A stretch of DNA of 25,613 nucleotides from an uncultured Lachnospiraceae bacterium (GTDB lineage: Bacteria; Bacillota; Clostridia; Lachnospirales; Lachnospiraceae), in contig CAKRWT010000033.1 in NCBI GenBank assembly GCA_934418125.1, forward strand, positions 1 to 25,613, written 5' to 3'. The notes beneath the pieces are model-generated. The model was not told where the DNA came from. It worked only from the letters and a program-made list of their open reading frames with translations, and ran no database searches. Numbering within the stretch: the first letter of the stretch is position 1; every line of letters begins with the position of its first letter. Positions 1 to 7,333 of the stretch are shown here, piece by piece. The position numbers and the translations under genes were made by a program.

Positions 1-189
1 AAGGAGAGATTTGTACTGGAACGGAGAATACAGGAAGTGGGTACCCCTTATGGAACAATAAGGAAAAAGATTGCTGACGGCTATGGCATACACCGGGAAA
101 AGTACGAGTATGAAGATTTGAGCAGGATTGCCAGAGAGAAGAAAATGAGTCTGACACAGCTTTTGGAACAGTTAGAAAAAATAAGATAA
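1..189 (+). CDS. larC: LarC C-terminal fragment (nickel insertion protein of the nickel-pincer cofactor pathway), 5' end outside window
   Basis: An open frame enters from the left edge and ends at TAA 187-189, giving the last 62 residues. It contains the tail pattern I recognise from LarC: LERRIQEV, then TPYGTIRKKIA, then EYEDLSRIA followed by a short helix. LarC (formerly DUF111) inserts nickel into pyridinium-3,5-bisthiocarboxylic acid mononucleotide in a CTP-dependent reaction, making the cofactor of lactate racemase and related enzymes. It is cytoplasmic. The next gene starts 14 nt after its stop, so it is probably the upstream member of the operon with the ECF subunit and kinase. The nickel-binding and nucleotide-binding parts lie outside the window. 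The call rests only on C-terminal resemblance. Confidence 0.75.
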   Translation, partial: KERFVLERRIQEVGTPYGTIRKKIADGYGIHREKYEYEDLSRIAREKKMSLTQLLEQLEKIR

Positions 190-203
190 GTTGAGGTGTT
201 ACT

Positions 204-773
204 ATGAAAAATACAAAAAAATTAGTATTAGCAGCATTGTTTATGGCATTGGGAATCATTTTACCCTTTTTTACGGGACAGATTCCACAGATTGGAAGCA
301 TGCTTCTTCCGATGCATATTCCGGTACTTTTGTGTGGCTTTCTCTGCGGCTGGCAGTATGGACTTGCCGTAGGTTTTATCACACCACTTCTCCGAAGTGT
401 ACTGTTTGGCATGCCACCGATGATGCCTACCGCTACTGCCATGGCATTTGAACTGGCTGTGTATGGTGCCGTAACAGGAATCCTTTACAGCAAATTGCCC
501 AAAAAGACATTCAACATTTATGTAAGTCTGCTGGGTGCTATGCTGGCAGGACGTGCGGTATGGGGAATCGTATGTATTCCGCTTTATGGGATTGGTGGAA
601 ACAGCTTCTCTATCCAGATGTTTTTAGCAGGCGCATTTATCAATGCATTGCCGGGCATTATCTTGCAGATTGTACTGATTCCTGCTATTATGATTGCACT
701 GAAAAAAGCGAAGGTACTAAACGATTATGAAGCAGACGATAGAAGAACTTCAGCAGGTTTTGAAAAAGCATAA
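204..773 (+). CDS. ECF transporter substrate-binding (S) component, substrate unknown
   Basis: This 189-residue, very hydrophobic protein has about five to six membrane segments and no separate signal peptide, which matches the size and layout of ECF S components (ECF_trnsprt-like; RibU, PanT, HmpT, QrtT group). S components bind a vitamin or precursor in the membrane and work with the shared EcfA/A'/T energising module, which is not encoded here. A GAGGTG ribosome binding site lies 8 nt before ATG 204. The 3' end overlaps the start of the kinase gene at 727 by 47 nt, which suggests translational coupling and a shared substrate. The ligand cannot be read from sequence. A nucleoside-like, nicotinoyl or pantothenate-type vitamin are candidates because a uridine-kinase-like enzyme follows. 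Confidence 0.8.
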   Translation: MKNTKKLVLAALFMALGIILPFFTGQIPQIGSMLLPMHIPVLLCGFLCGWQYGLAVGFITPLLRSVLFGMPPMMPTATAMAFELAVYGAVTGILYSKLPKKTFNIYVSLLGAMLAGRAVWGIVCIPLYGIGGNSFSIQMFLAGAFINALPGIILQIVLIPAIMIALKKAKVLNDYEADDRRTSAGFEKA

Positions 774-1809
774 GGAAAAATATCCGGAAATGGAATTGAC
801 TGATATAGTCAAGCTTATCTATCAAAACGAGTTTGGTGGCGGGCATCTGATTCCGGATGAGGAAGCCAGCCTGCAGTGGATACAACAGGAGTATGAGAAC
901 TGCAGGCTTTCGTCGCATGAGTGGGAAAGCCCCTTGTGGGAATCCATCGGAAACGGCAGTTACCGGCTGTCTTTGCAGTGTCTGGAGGAGGGACTGGCAG
1001 CCACTACCTTAAACCGCATGTTTGCAGAGTCAGCAAAGCAGATTCAGGGCAGTGTATCCGGTCTGGAACAGAAGCTGGCACTTTTGCAGGAAGAGAGCCA
1101 GTCTTTTTCCGAAGAAGAGATAGCCGCTTATCTGACAGACTATCGGGAGAAGGGGTATCCGCCGGTAAGCCACAGTGCCCGTTTCCGGCAACAGTACGCT
1201 CCCGCCTACCGGTTGGTAACGGAAGCCTTTCATCAGGTGTACCCGGTCTGCCTTGCCATAGACAAAGCCTTGGCGAAGCAGGAAGGCACAGAGCCGTTTG
1301 CCATTGCCATCGATGGATTATGTGGCGGTGGAAAGACTACCCTGGCAAGGATTCTGGAAGAGATTTATGACTGCAATGTATTCCACATGGATGACTATTT
1401 CCTGCGACCGGAGCAGAGAACCGAAGAACGGTATGCCCAGGCAGGCGGTAATGTAGATTATGAGCGTTTCCGGGAAGAGGTGCTGGCACATCTGGGAGAG
1501 CCGGAAGGCATCACGTATCAGCCCTTTGACTGCCGTACTTTTACTCTGGCAGAGAAAAGACATCTGCCTGCGAAGCGGATAACCATTGTGGAAGGCTCCT
1601 ATAGCTGCCATCCCTATTTCGGGGAAGCAGTTTACGATTTGCGGTTTTTTGTGGATATTTCCAGAAAAGCGCAGCAGGAGCGGATTTTACTGCGTAATGG
1701 GGAAGAAATGCTGCAGCGTTTTATAGACCTGTGGATTCCTTATGAAAATAAATATTTTGAAACCTATCAGATAAAAGAAAAATGTAATAGAGTGGAGATG
1801 AATCTTTAA
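727..1809 (+). CDS. Uridine-kinase-like P-loop kinase with an uncharacterised N-terminal domain
   Basis: The protein has 360 residues in two parts. Residues 1 to ~180 form a helical region with a YQNEFGGGHLIPDE segment that I do not recognise as a named domain. Residues ~190-345 form a P-loop kinase with Walker A GLCGGGKTT (197-205), an HMDDYF strand after the first helix, and a VEGSYSCHP motif. These resemble uridine kinase, phosphoribulokinase and nicotinamide riboside kinase, enzymes that phosphorylate a small hydroxylated substrate with ATP. It is cytoplasmic. ATG 727 lies inside the ECF gene with GAAGGT 11 nt upstream. The pairing with an S component suggests phosphorylation and trapping of the imported compound. 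The kinase fold is clear from the P-loop. The substrate is unknown, and the 'uridine kinase' label would be only by homology. Confidence 0.8.
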   Translation: MKQTIEELQQVLKKHKEKYPEMELTDIVKLIYQNEFGGGHLIPDEEASLQWIQQEYENCRLSSHEWESPLWESIGNGSYRLSLQCLEEGLAATTLNRMFAESAKQIQGSVSGLEQKLALLQEESQSFSEEEIAAYLTDYREKGYPPVSHSARFRQQYAPAYRLVTEAFHQVYPVCLAIDKALAKQEGTEPFAIAIDGLCGGGKTTLARILEEIYDCNVFHMDDYFLRPEQRTEERYAQAGGNVDYERFREEVLAHLGEPEGITYQPFDCRTFTLAEKRHLPAKRITIVEGSYSCHPYFGEAVYDLRFFVDISRKAQQERILLRNGEEMLQRFIDLWIPYENKYFETYQIKEKCNRVEMNL

Positions 1810-1830
1810 CCGGATGCATCTCCTTTTTCT
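1794..1830 (+). terminator. Rho-independent terminator after the larC-ECF-kinase operon
   Basis: Arms GGAGATG (1794-1800) and CATCTCC (1817-1823) pair, with the kinase stop codon in the loop, and TTTTTCTT follows directly. The stem is only 7 bp. Its placement between two convergent genes supports the call. Confidence 0.6.
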
Positions 1831-1840
1831 TGAAAATTTC

Positions 1841-2260
1841 CTACAAAGGATGCTTTGCCAGGATAGAATCGATTTTTTCTACAGCGGATTTGATGTACTC
1901 ACTCATGGAAGCTTCGGCGCAGCCAGCTACGAAGTGGTTGCAGCGGTTGACTGGAATCAGAACCTTATAAGCCTTGCTGGCACCTACCGCGGTGGCAATC
2001 GCCGGTGTAATTTCCCCTAAGAGAGCGTTGGCAAAGACAATACCGATAGGTCCGATGACAATATCAGAATCGGCAGCATTGACGAGCACTGCATTTTCTC
2101 CGGTAGCACCATAATCCGCACCTGCCTTTAACATGGCAGAAGTAGCGATACTGTTGGTGCCGATGGCATATAGCTCCAAATCTTTATGGGCAGCCTTTAA
2201 TTGTTCGATGATGGTCTTACCGATACGTCCGCCCTGTCCATCTATTACTGTAATTTTCAT
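1841..2260 (-). CDS. DUF3842 family protein
   Basis: This is a 139-residue protein starting MKITVIDGQGGRIGK, a Rossmann-like glycine-rich N terminus, with ADSDIVIGPIGIV in the middle and IPVNRCNHFVAG near the end. The pattern fits DUF3842, small conserved Firmicutes proteins of unknown function, possibly nucleotide binding judging by the glycine-rich loop. The frame is open 33 nt further upstream, but AAGGAG sits 9 nt before the ATG at 2260, which decides the start. It is monocistronic, with its own promoter (2295-2323), and convergent with the kinase operon. The family match is from memory of the N-terminal motif. Confidence 0.75.
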   Translation of the reverse strand: MKITVIDGQGGRIGKTIIEQLKAAHKDLELYAIGTNSIATSAMLKAGADYGATGENAVLVNAADSDIVIGPIGIVFANALLGEITPAIATAVGASKAYKVLIPVNRCNHFVAGCAEASMSEYIKSAVEKIDSILAKHPL

Positions 2261-2294
2261 AGCCGAAAGCTCCTTGTTTTTCTGTGCTGCCACA

Positions 2295-2323
2295 ATTTTA
2301 CTATGGAATAAAAAGGATGTAAA
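2295..2323 (-). promoter_or_regulatory. Promoter for the DUF3842 gene
   Basis: Read on the minus strand, TTTACA (2318-2323), a 17-bp spacer and TAAAAT (2295-2300) lie 35 bp before the chosen start. This is a good sigma-A-type match. Confidence 0.65.
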
Positions 2324-2437
2324 GGGCAGTACCGGGATTTTTGTGGATGCATTTTTGTGGATGGATGGAATCCATAAGAATTTCCTTTTTGTGCAAACTA
2401 TATAAGAATACGTTTTCCTTTTTTGGCAAAAATTACG

Positions 2438-2466
2438 TTGACATCCTCTGTGCAGTTTGTTATTAT
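2438..2466 (+). promoter_or_regulatory. Sigma-A-type promoter for the 612-aa protein operon
   Basis: A perfect TTGACA (2438-2443), a 17-bp spacer and TATTAT (2461-2466) predict a start near 2473. That leaves a leader of about 118 nt before ATG 2591. The 2261-2590 gap otherwise holds the divergent DUF3842 promoter, a 13-bp direct repeat ATTTTTGTGGATG at 2337 and 2351, and the TGCRCAA cluster. Confidence 0.75.
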
Positions 2467-2484
2467 CATCACATGAACAACCGA

Positions 2485-2554
2485 TTGCGCAAAGGCGAGT
2501 TGCACAACAGAAACCAACAAAAGGAAAAGACTAAGTGCACAACGGGATGCGCAA
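2485..2554 (+). promoter_or_regulatory. Cluster of four TGCRCAA motifs in the leader (possible operator)
   Basis: TGCGCAA occurs at 2486-2492 and 2548-2554, and TGCACAA at 2501-2507 and 2536-2542. The first sits in the perfect palindrome TTGCGCAA. The cluster lies just downstream of the predicted transcription start, where a repressor or an RNA-binding regulator could act. No regulator is assigned. Confidence 0.4.
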
Positions 2555-2590
2555 TGAAACAATAAAACCAAGATAAAAACGGAGGACATT

Positions 2591-4429
2591 ATGGATAAGT
2601 TTATTGTCAACATCATCCATCGTCCGGAGATGGTTCCTGAGTATGCAGAAAAGGTAACCGGACACGGCAAAGAAGAAGATATCGGAAGAAAGGCTCTTTT
2701 GACAGAGTCACTTGATATTTTCAAAACACAGCAGGCAATTGCACATAAGAATGGTCTGAAAACAACGATTCAGATGACGTATGCTTCTTTATTTAATGAC
2801 GAAGCAGTCGAACTGGCAAAGGCAGACCATGAGAAGTATGGGGACGAAATTGCATTATCTTTATTAGGACTTCCCTGTAAAGAGTTCCGTGAGAAATATA
2901 AGACCAAAGATTTCTGTATCTGGATGTTTTCCATGGAAGACAAAAAGTCTATCGTAGATGACGTATTTGGCAAGTTCCATGACAGGTTCGGATTCTATCC
3001 GGAATCTACCGGTTCCTACTACATGGATGCAGACCTGGTTAATTACATCAAAGAGAAATATCCAATGGTAAAATGTGCCGTTGCAACCTGTTGGGAAGAA
3101 GGTCCTAAGGCATACCACACCTGCAACAATTCCTGGTACACCTTCATGGATGGTGGTCCATGGGCACCTTGGATTCCGAGTAAACAGAATGTACACGCAC
3201 CGGCAGCGAACGCAGCAGAGGACAGCGGTATTGTAGCAATTCCACACTTGTCACGCGACCTGATTGCATGCTATGACGGAAACGGCTCTAACTTCGGAAC
3301 CCATCCACAGAATGTACTCCGCAGTATGTGCTACGATTCCAAGACATGGGAATATCCTTATTTATATAATCTGATTGACCAGTATCGTGACCTGGCAAAA
3401 TACAACAACGGATACGCATACAACATGATGTTCGTAGGACCAGGCTGGATGAACAAAATGGGACGCTGGGAAGCTCCTTACGAACTTCTGTTAAAGTCCT
3501 ATGAAGATGGTATGGCATATTATGGCAAGCTGAAAAAGGAAGGCAAGCTGGATGATATGACCATGGCTGAGTTCGCTGATTACTATCGTCAGAAGAAGAC
3601 GCTGACAGAGCCTGAATGTGCATTATGGAGAGATATTTTATATGGTTCAGACAAGCAGTTATTCTGGTACTGTGACCCATACATGAGAGCCTGCGTCAAT
3701 ATGGACCAGGGTGGAGCCATCGTTGACCTGCGTCCTTATGCAGCCAAATTAGAGTGGCCGGTAGGTATCGGTACCAAGCACGTAACAGATGCTTCCTACC
3801 CATTCCTGATTCAGGAAAAATACAGGGCAGGATACTTCACACACTATGCAGGGGAAGGAACCGTAAGAAGTGCGAAGTTAACACACAACGGCGAAGAAGT
3901 AGACCTTTGCCTGTGCAGAACCAAAGCACACTTCTCCCAGGAAGGCAACACCAGAATCCTGACACTGGACCCTGTTGATATCGAGTTCCAGGATTTAACT
4001 GTAAAATTGCAGACAAAGCTGTACTTTGAAGAAGGAAGCTCCAATATTAAGATTGAAAGAAATATCTTAGAAATGAGCGACCCGGCTGCAGAAGTAGAAA
4101 TCAACGAATATATGGTAGCGTGCTATGGTACAACCGAATACTCTGAGGATATGACAAACGTGAAATTGTCCGTTACCGATGGCAGCAATACAGAAAGCAT
4201 TGATTATGCGTACAAGTGCCGTGAAGCACAGATGGCAGGTGCTACCGAAGCAGTTGCCGTAGTTCCTGAAATTGAGACAAGGGTTTCCTTAAGCTGTGAC
4301 AAAAAGGATGCCGTAGGCTATATCAAAGAAGGTTACGCATTCTCCCCGATGTTTACGTTAGGATATACAACCAGGTTAAAAGATAAGGAGGTATTTGCAA
4401 CATGGCTCAATCTGGCAAAGGCAAATTAA
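2591..4429 (+). CDS. Uncharacterised 612-residue protein, possible glycoside-hydrolase or deacetylase-like enzyme (DUF3863/DUF3864-like)
   Basis: The gene starts MDKFIVNIIHRPEMVP after GGAGG 5 nt upstream of the ATG. It has no signal peptide and no membrane segment, so it is probably cytoplasmic. Residues ~1-330 have alternating strands and helices with many aromatic and acidic residues (for example GFYPESTGSYYMDADLV and GGPWAPWIPSK), as in carbohydrate-active barrel folds. Residues ~400-600 look beta-rich, like an accessory sandwich domain. From memory the two-part layout resembles proteins annotated DUF3863 plus DUF3864, which I cannot confirm here. A cytoplasmic GH53 galactanase downstream suggests a role in sugar or glycan metabolism. 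No catalytic residues can be assigned. The 3' end overlaps the next gene by 28 nt. Confidence 0.7.
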   Translation: MDKFIVNIIHRPEMVPEYAEKVTGHGKEEDIGRKALLTESLDIFKTQQAIAHKNGLKTTIQMTYASLFNDEAVELAKADHEKYGDEIALSLLGLPCKEFREKYKTKDFCIWMFSMEDKKSIVDDVFGKFHDRFGFYPESTGSYYMDADLVNYIKEKYPMVKCAVATCWEEGPKAYHTCNNSWYTFMDGGPWAPWIPSKQNVHAPAANAAEDSGIVAIPHLSRDLIACYDGNGSNFGTHPQNVLRSMCYDSKTWEYPYLYNLIDQYRDLAKYNNGYAYNMMFVGPGWMNKMGRWEAPYELLLKSYEDGMAYYGKLKKEGKLDDMTMAEFADYYRQKKTLTEPECALWRDILYGSDKQLFWYCDPYMRACVNMDQGGAIVDLRPYAAKLEWPVGIGTKHVTDASYPFLIQEKYRAGYFTHYAGEGTVRSAKLTHNGEEVDLCLCRTKAHFSQEGNTRILTLDPVDIEFQDLTVKLQTKLYFEEGSSNIKIERNILEMSDPAAEVEINEYMVACYGTTEYSEDMTNVKLSVTDGSNTESIDYAYKCREAQMAGATEAVAVVPEIETRVSLSCDKKDAVGYIKEGYAFSPMFTLGYTTRLKDKEVFATWLNLAKAN

Positions 4430-4620
4430 ATTACAGATGTCCCTCCTGTTTCATGAGAGACTTAGATATTGATATGTTCTATGACAAGGATAAGAAAGAA
4501 TTCCATTGTATCCGTTGTCAGTATGTAGGTTCCGAAGAAGATGTATTAGAGAAAAATGAACTGGTACGCTTCCGCTATAAAGCAGCGATGAAGAGATTTA
4601 CGAAGTTTGACTTTGATTAA
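4402..4620 (+). CDS. Small zinc-ribbon protein
   Basis: This 72-residue protein has two CxxC knuckles, CPSC (13-16) and CIRC (36-39), spaced as in a rubredoxin-like or zinc-ribbon fold. A basic, aromatic C-terminal tail (FRYKAAMKRFTKFDFD) follows. A near-perfect AAGGAGGT (4385-4392) lies 9 nt before the ATG. The gene begins inside the last 28 nt of the 612-aa gene, so the two are likely translated together. Zinc binding is inferred from the cysteines. The function is unknown, and a partner or chaperone of the upstream protein is one possibility. It is short but well supported by its RBS and motif. Confidence 0.75.
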   Translation: MAQSGKGKLNYRCPSCFMRDLDIDMFYDKDKKEFHCIRCQYVGSEEDVLEKNELVRFRYKAAMKRFTKFDFD

Positions 4621-4676
4621 ACACAGAGCCGCATGATATAAGGACACAAAATACTTGTTCCTTGTTCAGATTCTAC

Positions 4677-4829
4677 GGAACTAAGAAGTTCTAGCCGTTT
4701 CGTTTTCAGGTGTTGGCAGGTTACGCAACCGACGAAAACTCGCCATCCAGGCTCGGTTTCGTCTTTATCCTACGTCCTTGCAGGATAATTGCTGTATGCG
4801 GGGCGAAACAGGAAGAACTTCTAAGTTCC
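4677..4829. repeat. ~150-nt inverted-repeat element with internal stems (structured RNA or MITE-like)
   Basis: Outer arms GGAACTAAGAAGTTCT (4677-4692) and AGAACTTCTAAGTTCC (4814-4829) pair at 15 of 16 positions. Next in are GTTTCG (4697-4702) and CGAAAC (4804-4809). Between them are a hairpin GTTTTC/GAAAAC (4702-4707, 4734-4739) extended by GTTGG/CCGAC and GGTT/AACC, and a second hairpin TATCCT/AGGATA (4766-4771, 4782-4787). The layout is that of a folded multi-branch RNA or a non-autonomous mobile element. I see no reading frame of note in it. It fills the gap between the zinc-ribbon and GH53 genes. The 4621-4944 interval holds nothing else I can name. Confidence 0.6.
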
Positions 4830-4944
4830 TGCGAAATTCACAATGTCCAAGTATATTTGTGTCCTGGATAAAGAGAATTTTGTAAATGCAATTCTGGATT
4901 TTAAACAAAAGGTATTGAAGGAAAAAGAAAGGGCAGGTTTTGGC

Positions 4945-6051
4945 ATGAAATACATGAAGGGAATGGACCTCTCTACGGTCAAAGAAGTAGAAAGTCTTGG
5001 TGGTAAATTCTATGACCACGGAGTAGAGAAGGATGTTTTCGATATTCTGAAAAGCTATGATGTAAATGCAGTCCGTCTTCGTCTGTGGAATGACCCCTAT
5101 ACAGAAGATGGAAAGCCATACGGCGCAGGAACCAATGACCTGCCCACTACCATAGAGCTTGCAAAGCGGGCGCTCGACCATGACATGGAAGTGCTGTTGG
5201 ATTTGCACTACAGTGACTTCTGGGCTGACCCGGGCAAGCAGCGTGTGCCGAAGGCATGGCGCGGCATGAATGTGGAAGAGTTAGAGCAGGCAGTCTATGA
5301 TTTTACCGCAGATACGCTCAAAGCCATGAAAGCGGCAGGAGCTTATCCGACTTTGATTCAGGTGGGAAATGAGCTGACCAATGGAACCTTATGGCCTCTT
5401 GGACAGCTGCCTAATTATGATAATCTTGCCAGATTCATCAGCGCCGGTATCCGTGGCGTAAGAAGCGTGGACAAGGAAATGCCGGTTATGCTCCATCTGG
5501 ATAATGGTGGTAACAATGCCATGTATCGGGACTGGTTTGACCATTATATCGAGCGTGGCGAGGACTTTCAGATTATCGGCTTATCCTACTATCCGTTCTG
5601 GCATGGCTCTTTAGAGGATTTACAGAATAACATGAATGACCTGGCAGCGCGCTATGGCAAGGAACTGATGATAGCAGAGGTTTCCATGGGCTTTACCATG
5701 GAGGACTATGCTTCCTATGAAAAGCTTGCCCCGGAAGAACGAAAAGGGTATGCAACGAAGCCGGAACTTGCTGCAAAGGTTCCCTTCCCTATGAGTAAGG
5801 AAGGACAGAAGGACTTCTTAAAAGCATTGTTTGATGTGATTAAGCAGGTTCCGGATGGAAAAGGAAAAGGCTATTTCTATTGGGAGGCAGCCTGGATTCC
5901 GGTTCCCGGCTCTGGCTGGGCAACAGAAGAGGCTCTTTCGTATATTGAGGAAAAAGGTCCCTGTGGAAATGAATGGGCGAATCAGGCACTGTTTGATTAT
6001 GAAGGCAATGCATTGCCGGCATTGGAACTGATTCGGGATTATCAACCATAA
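4945..6051 (+). CDS. GH53 arabinogalactan endo-beta-1,4-galactanase, apparently intracellular
   Basis: GH53 enzymes cut beta-1,4-galactan with retention of configuration. The first barrel strand reads MKGMDLSTVKEVE, followed by NAVRLRLWNDPY. The acid/base Glu lies in VGNELTNG (E143) and the nucleophile Glu in LMIAEVSMGF (E245). FWADPGKQ and YWEAAWIP are also family-like. There is no signal peptide, so the enzyme should act on imported oligogalactosides. The frame is open back to an ATG at 4843, but no ribosome site precedes that one. AAAGGG 11 nt before ATG 4945 and the usual family N terminus favour 4945 (368 residues). The start is uncertain. The gene lies downstream of the 4677-4829 element, and I see no convincing promoter of its own. 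Confidence 0.85.
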   Translation: MKYMKGMDLSTVKEVESLGGKFYDHGVEKDVFDILKSYDVNAVRLRLWNDPYTEDGKPYGAGTNDLPTTIELAKRALDHDMEVLLDLHYSDFWADPGKQRVPKAWRGMNVEELEQAVYDFTADTLKAMKAAGAYPTLIQVGNELTNGTLWPLGQLPNYDNLARFISAGIRGVRSVDKEMPVMLHLDNGGNNAMYRDWFDHYIERGEDFQIIGLSYYPFWHGSLEDLQNNMNDLAARYGKELMIAEVSMGFTMEDYASYEKLAPEERKGYATKPELAAKVPFPMSKEGQKDFLKALFDVIKQVPDGKGKGYFYWEAAWIPVPGSGWATEEALSYIEEKGPCGNEWANQALFDYEGNALPALELIRDYQP

Positions 6052-6102
6052 AAAGTTGGCTCCGGCGAGCAAACTTGCAAGAATTTCCGGTGAAGTAAAA
6101 CA

Positions 6103-6130
6103 GGGCTTCTTTCCTGTCAGAAAGAAGCCC
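6103..6130 (-). terminator. Terminator hairpin at the 3' end of the lacI-type gene
   Basis: GGGCTTCTTT (6103-6112) and AAAGAAGCCC (6121-6130) form a perfect 10-bp stem with an 8-nt loop that includes the stop codon. On the minus strand TGTTTTAC follows, giving a short U-tract. It may also stop convergent galactanase transcripts, though no T-run follows on the plus strand. Confidence 0.6.
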
Positions 6131-7112
6131 GTGCAGTAGAATTCCGTATCACCAGCTGGGGACGAAGAAGTGTCCGGCTGATAGGAACCTGATTTATCAG
6201 GGAATGCAGGGTGTAGAAACCGGACTTACCAAGCTCCAGACGATTCTGCCGTATGGTGGTAAGCGGCGGATTCAGTTTCGCAGACAGCGGAATGTCATCA
6301 AAACCGATGACACTGATATCGTCCGGCACACGATAGCCCCGGAGGGAACATTCGTTGATGACACCGGAGGCAATCAAATCGTTACCGCATAAAATAGCGG
6401 TAATGCCCATGGAAAGCAGGTTTCCCACATGGTCTTTGGCAGCATCGGCTACATAATAGCCATAAGGCATGGTAGCTTCGCTGAAAGGCAGGTTTCTGGC
6501 AGTCATGCTGTCGATATAAGCCTGACGCCGCTGGTCGGAAATCATGGAATTGCGGGAACCATTAATCAGGGCAATCCGGGTATGACCCAAAGCAGCCAGA
6601 TGGGCAATGGCATCATCAATGCCTTCATCACTGTCTGTTCCGATAGAACCGACAGCAGGATTTTTTCGAATATAGTTATCTAATAAGGCTGTGGGAATCA
6701 TGGTGTTATTAAACTGCCCAATCCAGTCATCCTGGAGTGCAAACCCAATCATGAAAGCACCTACATAGCCATGTTTTAACATATAAGTATCATACTTTTG
6801 GGTAGATTGTATGAAGGGTGTGACAGGCGTAACGGTAACATCATAATGAGAGCAGAAAGCAACCTGTTTAAAACCAAGGATAATGTCATAACCGAACTGT
6901 TCCGGTGTTTCATAATCCATGTTTTCAACGAAGATGCAGAGCTTCTTGTTATCTTTTCCACGCATCTGTTTGGTGGTATATCCTAATTCTACCGCAGTGT
7001 CAAGTACCGCCTGCCGTAGAGATTCGCTGATGTCACTGGCACCATTTAAGCCTTTGGATACCGTGCTTACAGAGATGCCAAGGCGATTGGCAATATCTTT
7101 GATTGTAGCCAT
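6117..7112 (-). CDS. LacI/GalR-family transcriptional regulator, probable repressor of the maltodextrin genes
   Basis: This 331-residue protein starts MATIKDIANRLGISVSTVSK, the classic N-terminal LacI helix-turn-helix and hinge. A periplasmic-binding-like sugar domain follows, with the usual markers GHTRIALING, AILCGNDLIASG and DISVIGFDDIPLS. The frame is open 69 nt further upstream, but AGGGGG lies 6 nt before the ATG at 7112 and the family starts at this point. It is divergent from malQ, with operator-like CGAAA palindromes in the shared gap, so repression of malQ and of itself, relieved by a maltose-type ligand, is the likely role (inference). It is convergent with the galactanase gene, so a galactoside ligand is an alternative. 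Confidence 0.9.
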   Translation of the reverse strand: MATIKDIANRLGISVSTVSKGLNGASDISESLRQAVLDTAVELGYTTKQMRGKDNKKLCIFVENMDYETPEQFGYDIILGFKQVAFCSHYDVTVTPVTPFIQSTQKYDTYMLKHGYVGAFMIGFALQDDWIGQFNNTMIPTALLDNYIRKNPAVGSIGTDSDEGIDDAIAHLAALGHTRIALINGSRNSMISDQRRQAYIDSMTARNLPFSEATMPYGYYVADAAKDHVGNLLSMGITAILCGNDLIASGVINECSLRGYRVPDDISVIGFDDIPLSAKLNPPLTTIRQNRLELGKSGFYTLHSLINQVPISRTLLRPQLVIRNSTARASF

Positions 7113-7200
7113 AGTAGTCCCCCTCGTACGATAAAAAAGTTCATTTGTTTTTAGGATAAAGGAAAGCAATCGATTTTTCAAGAAGGATACATAAAATGTG

Positions 7201-7212
7201 CGAAAAATTTCG
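7201..7212. promoter_or_regulatory. Operator-like palindrome in the lacI leader region
   Basis: CGAAAAATTTCG has 5-bp arms CGAAA/TTTCG. It lies 89 bp upstream of the regulator start and resembles the CGAAA-based sites at 7334-7370, which suggests autoregulation. Confidence 0.45.
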
Positions 7213-7292
7213 ATGATATATAAAAAATAAACAAAAACAATATGAAAAAACAGTTCAATATGGCAAAAACAAGAAGAAAAACGATTTCCATA

Positions 7293-7321
7293 TTGACAAA
7301 AATGAGTAAAAAGTGTTAAAT
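7293..7321 (+). promoter_or_regulatory. malQ: Promoter of malQ
   Basis: TTGACA (7293-7298), a 17-bp spacer and TTAAAT (7316-7321) predict a transcript start near 7328, just before the CGAAA operator cluster. The surrounding 7113-7388 gap is very AT-rich. Confidence 0.65.
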
Positions 7322-7333
7322 TTATCTCAGATA

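Noticed and set aside
2337..2363. 13-bp direct repeat ATTTTTGTGGATG as a CRISPR or iteron
   Set aside because: Only two copies 14 bp apart, too few and too short for either.
4843..4944. N-terminal extension of the galactanase from ATG 4843
   Set aside because: No ribosome site before 4843, and the 34 extra residues are not part of the usual GH53 start. It remains possible, so the start is marked uncertain.
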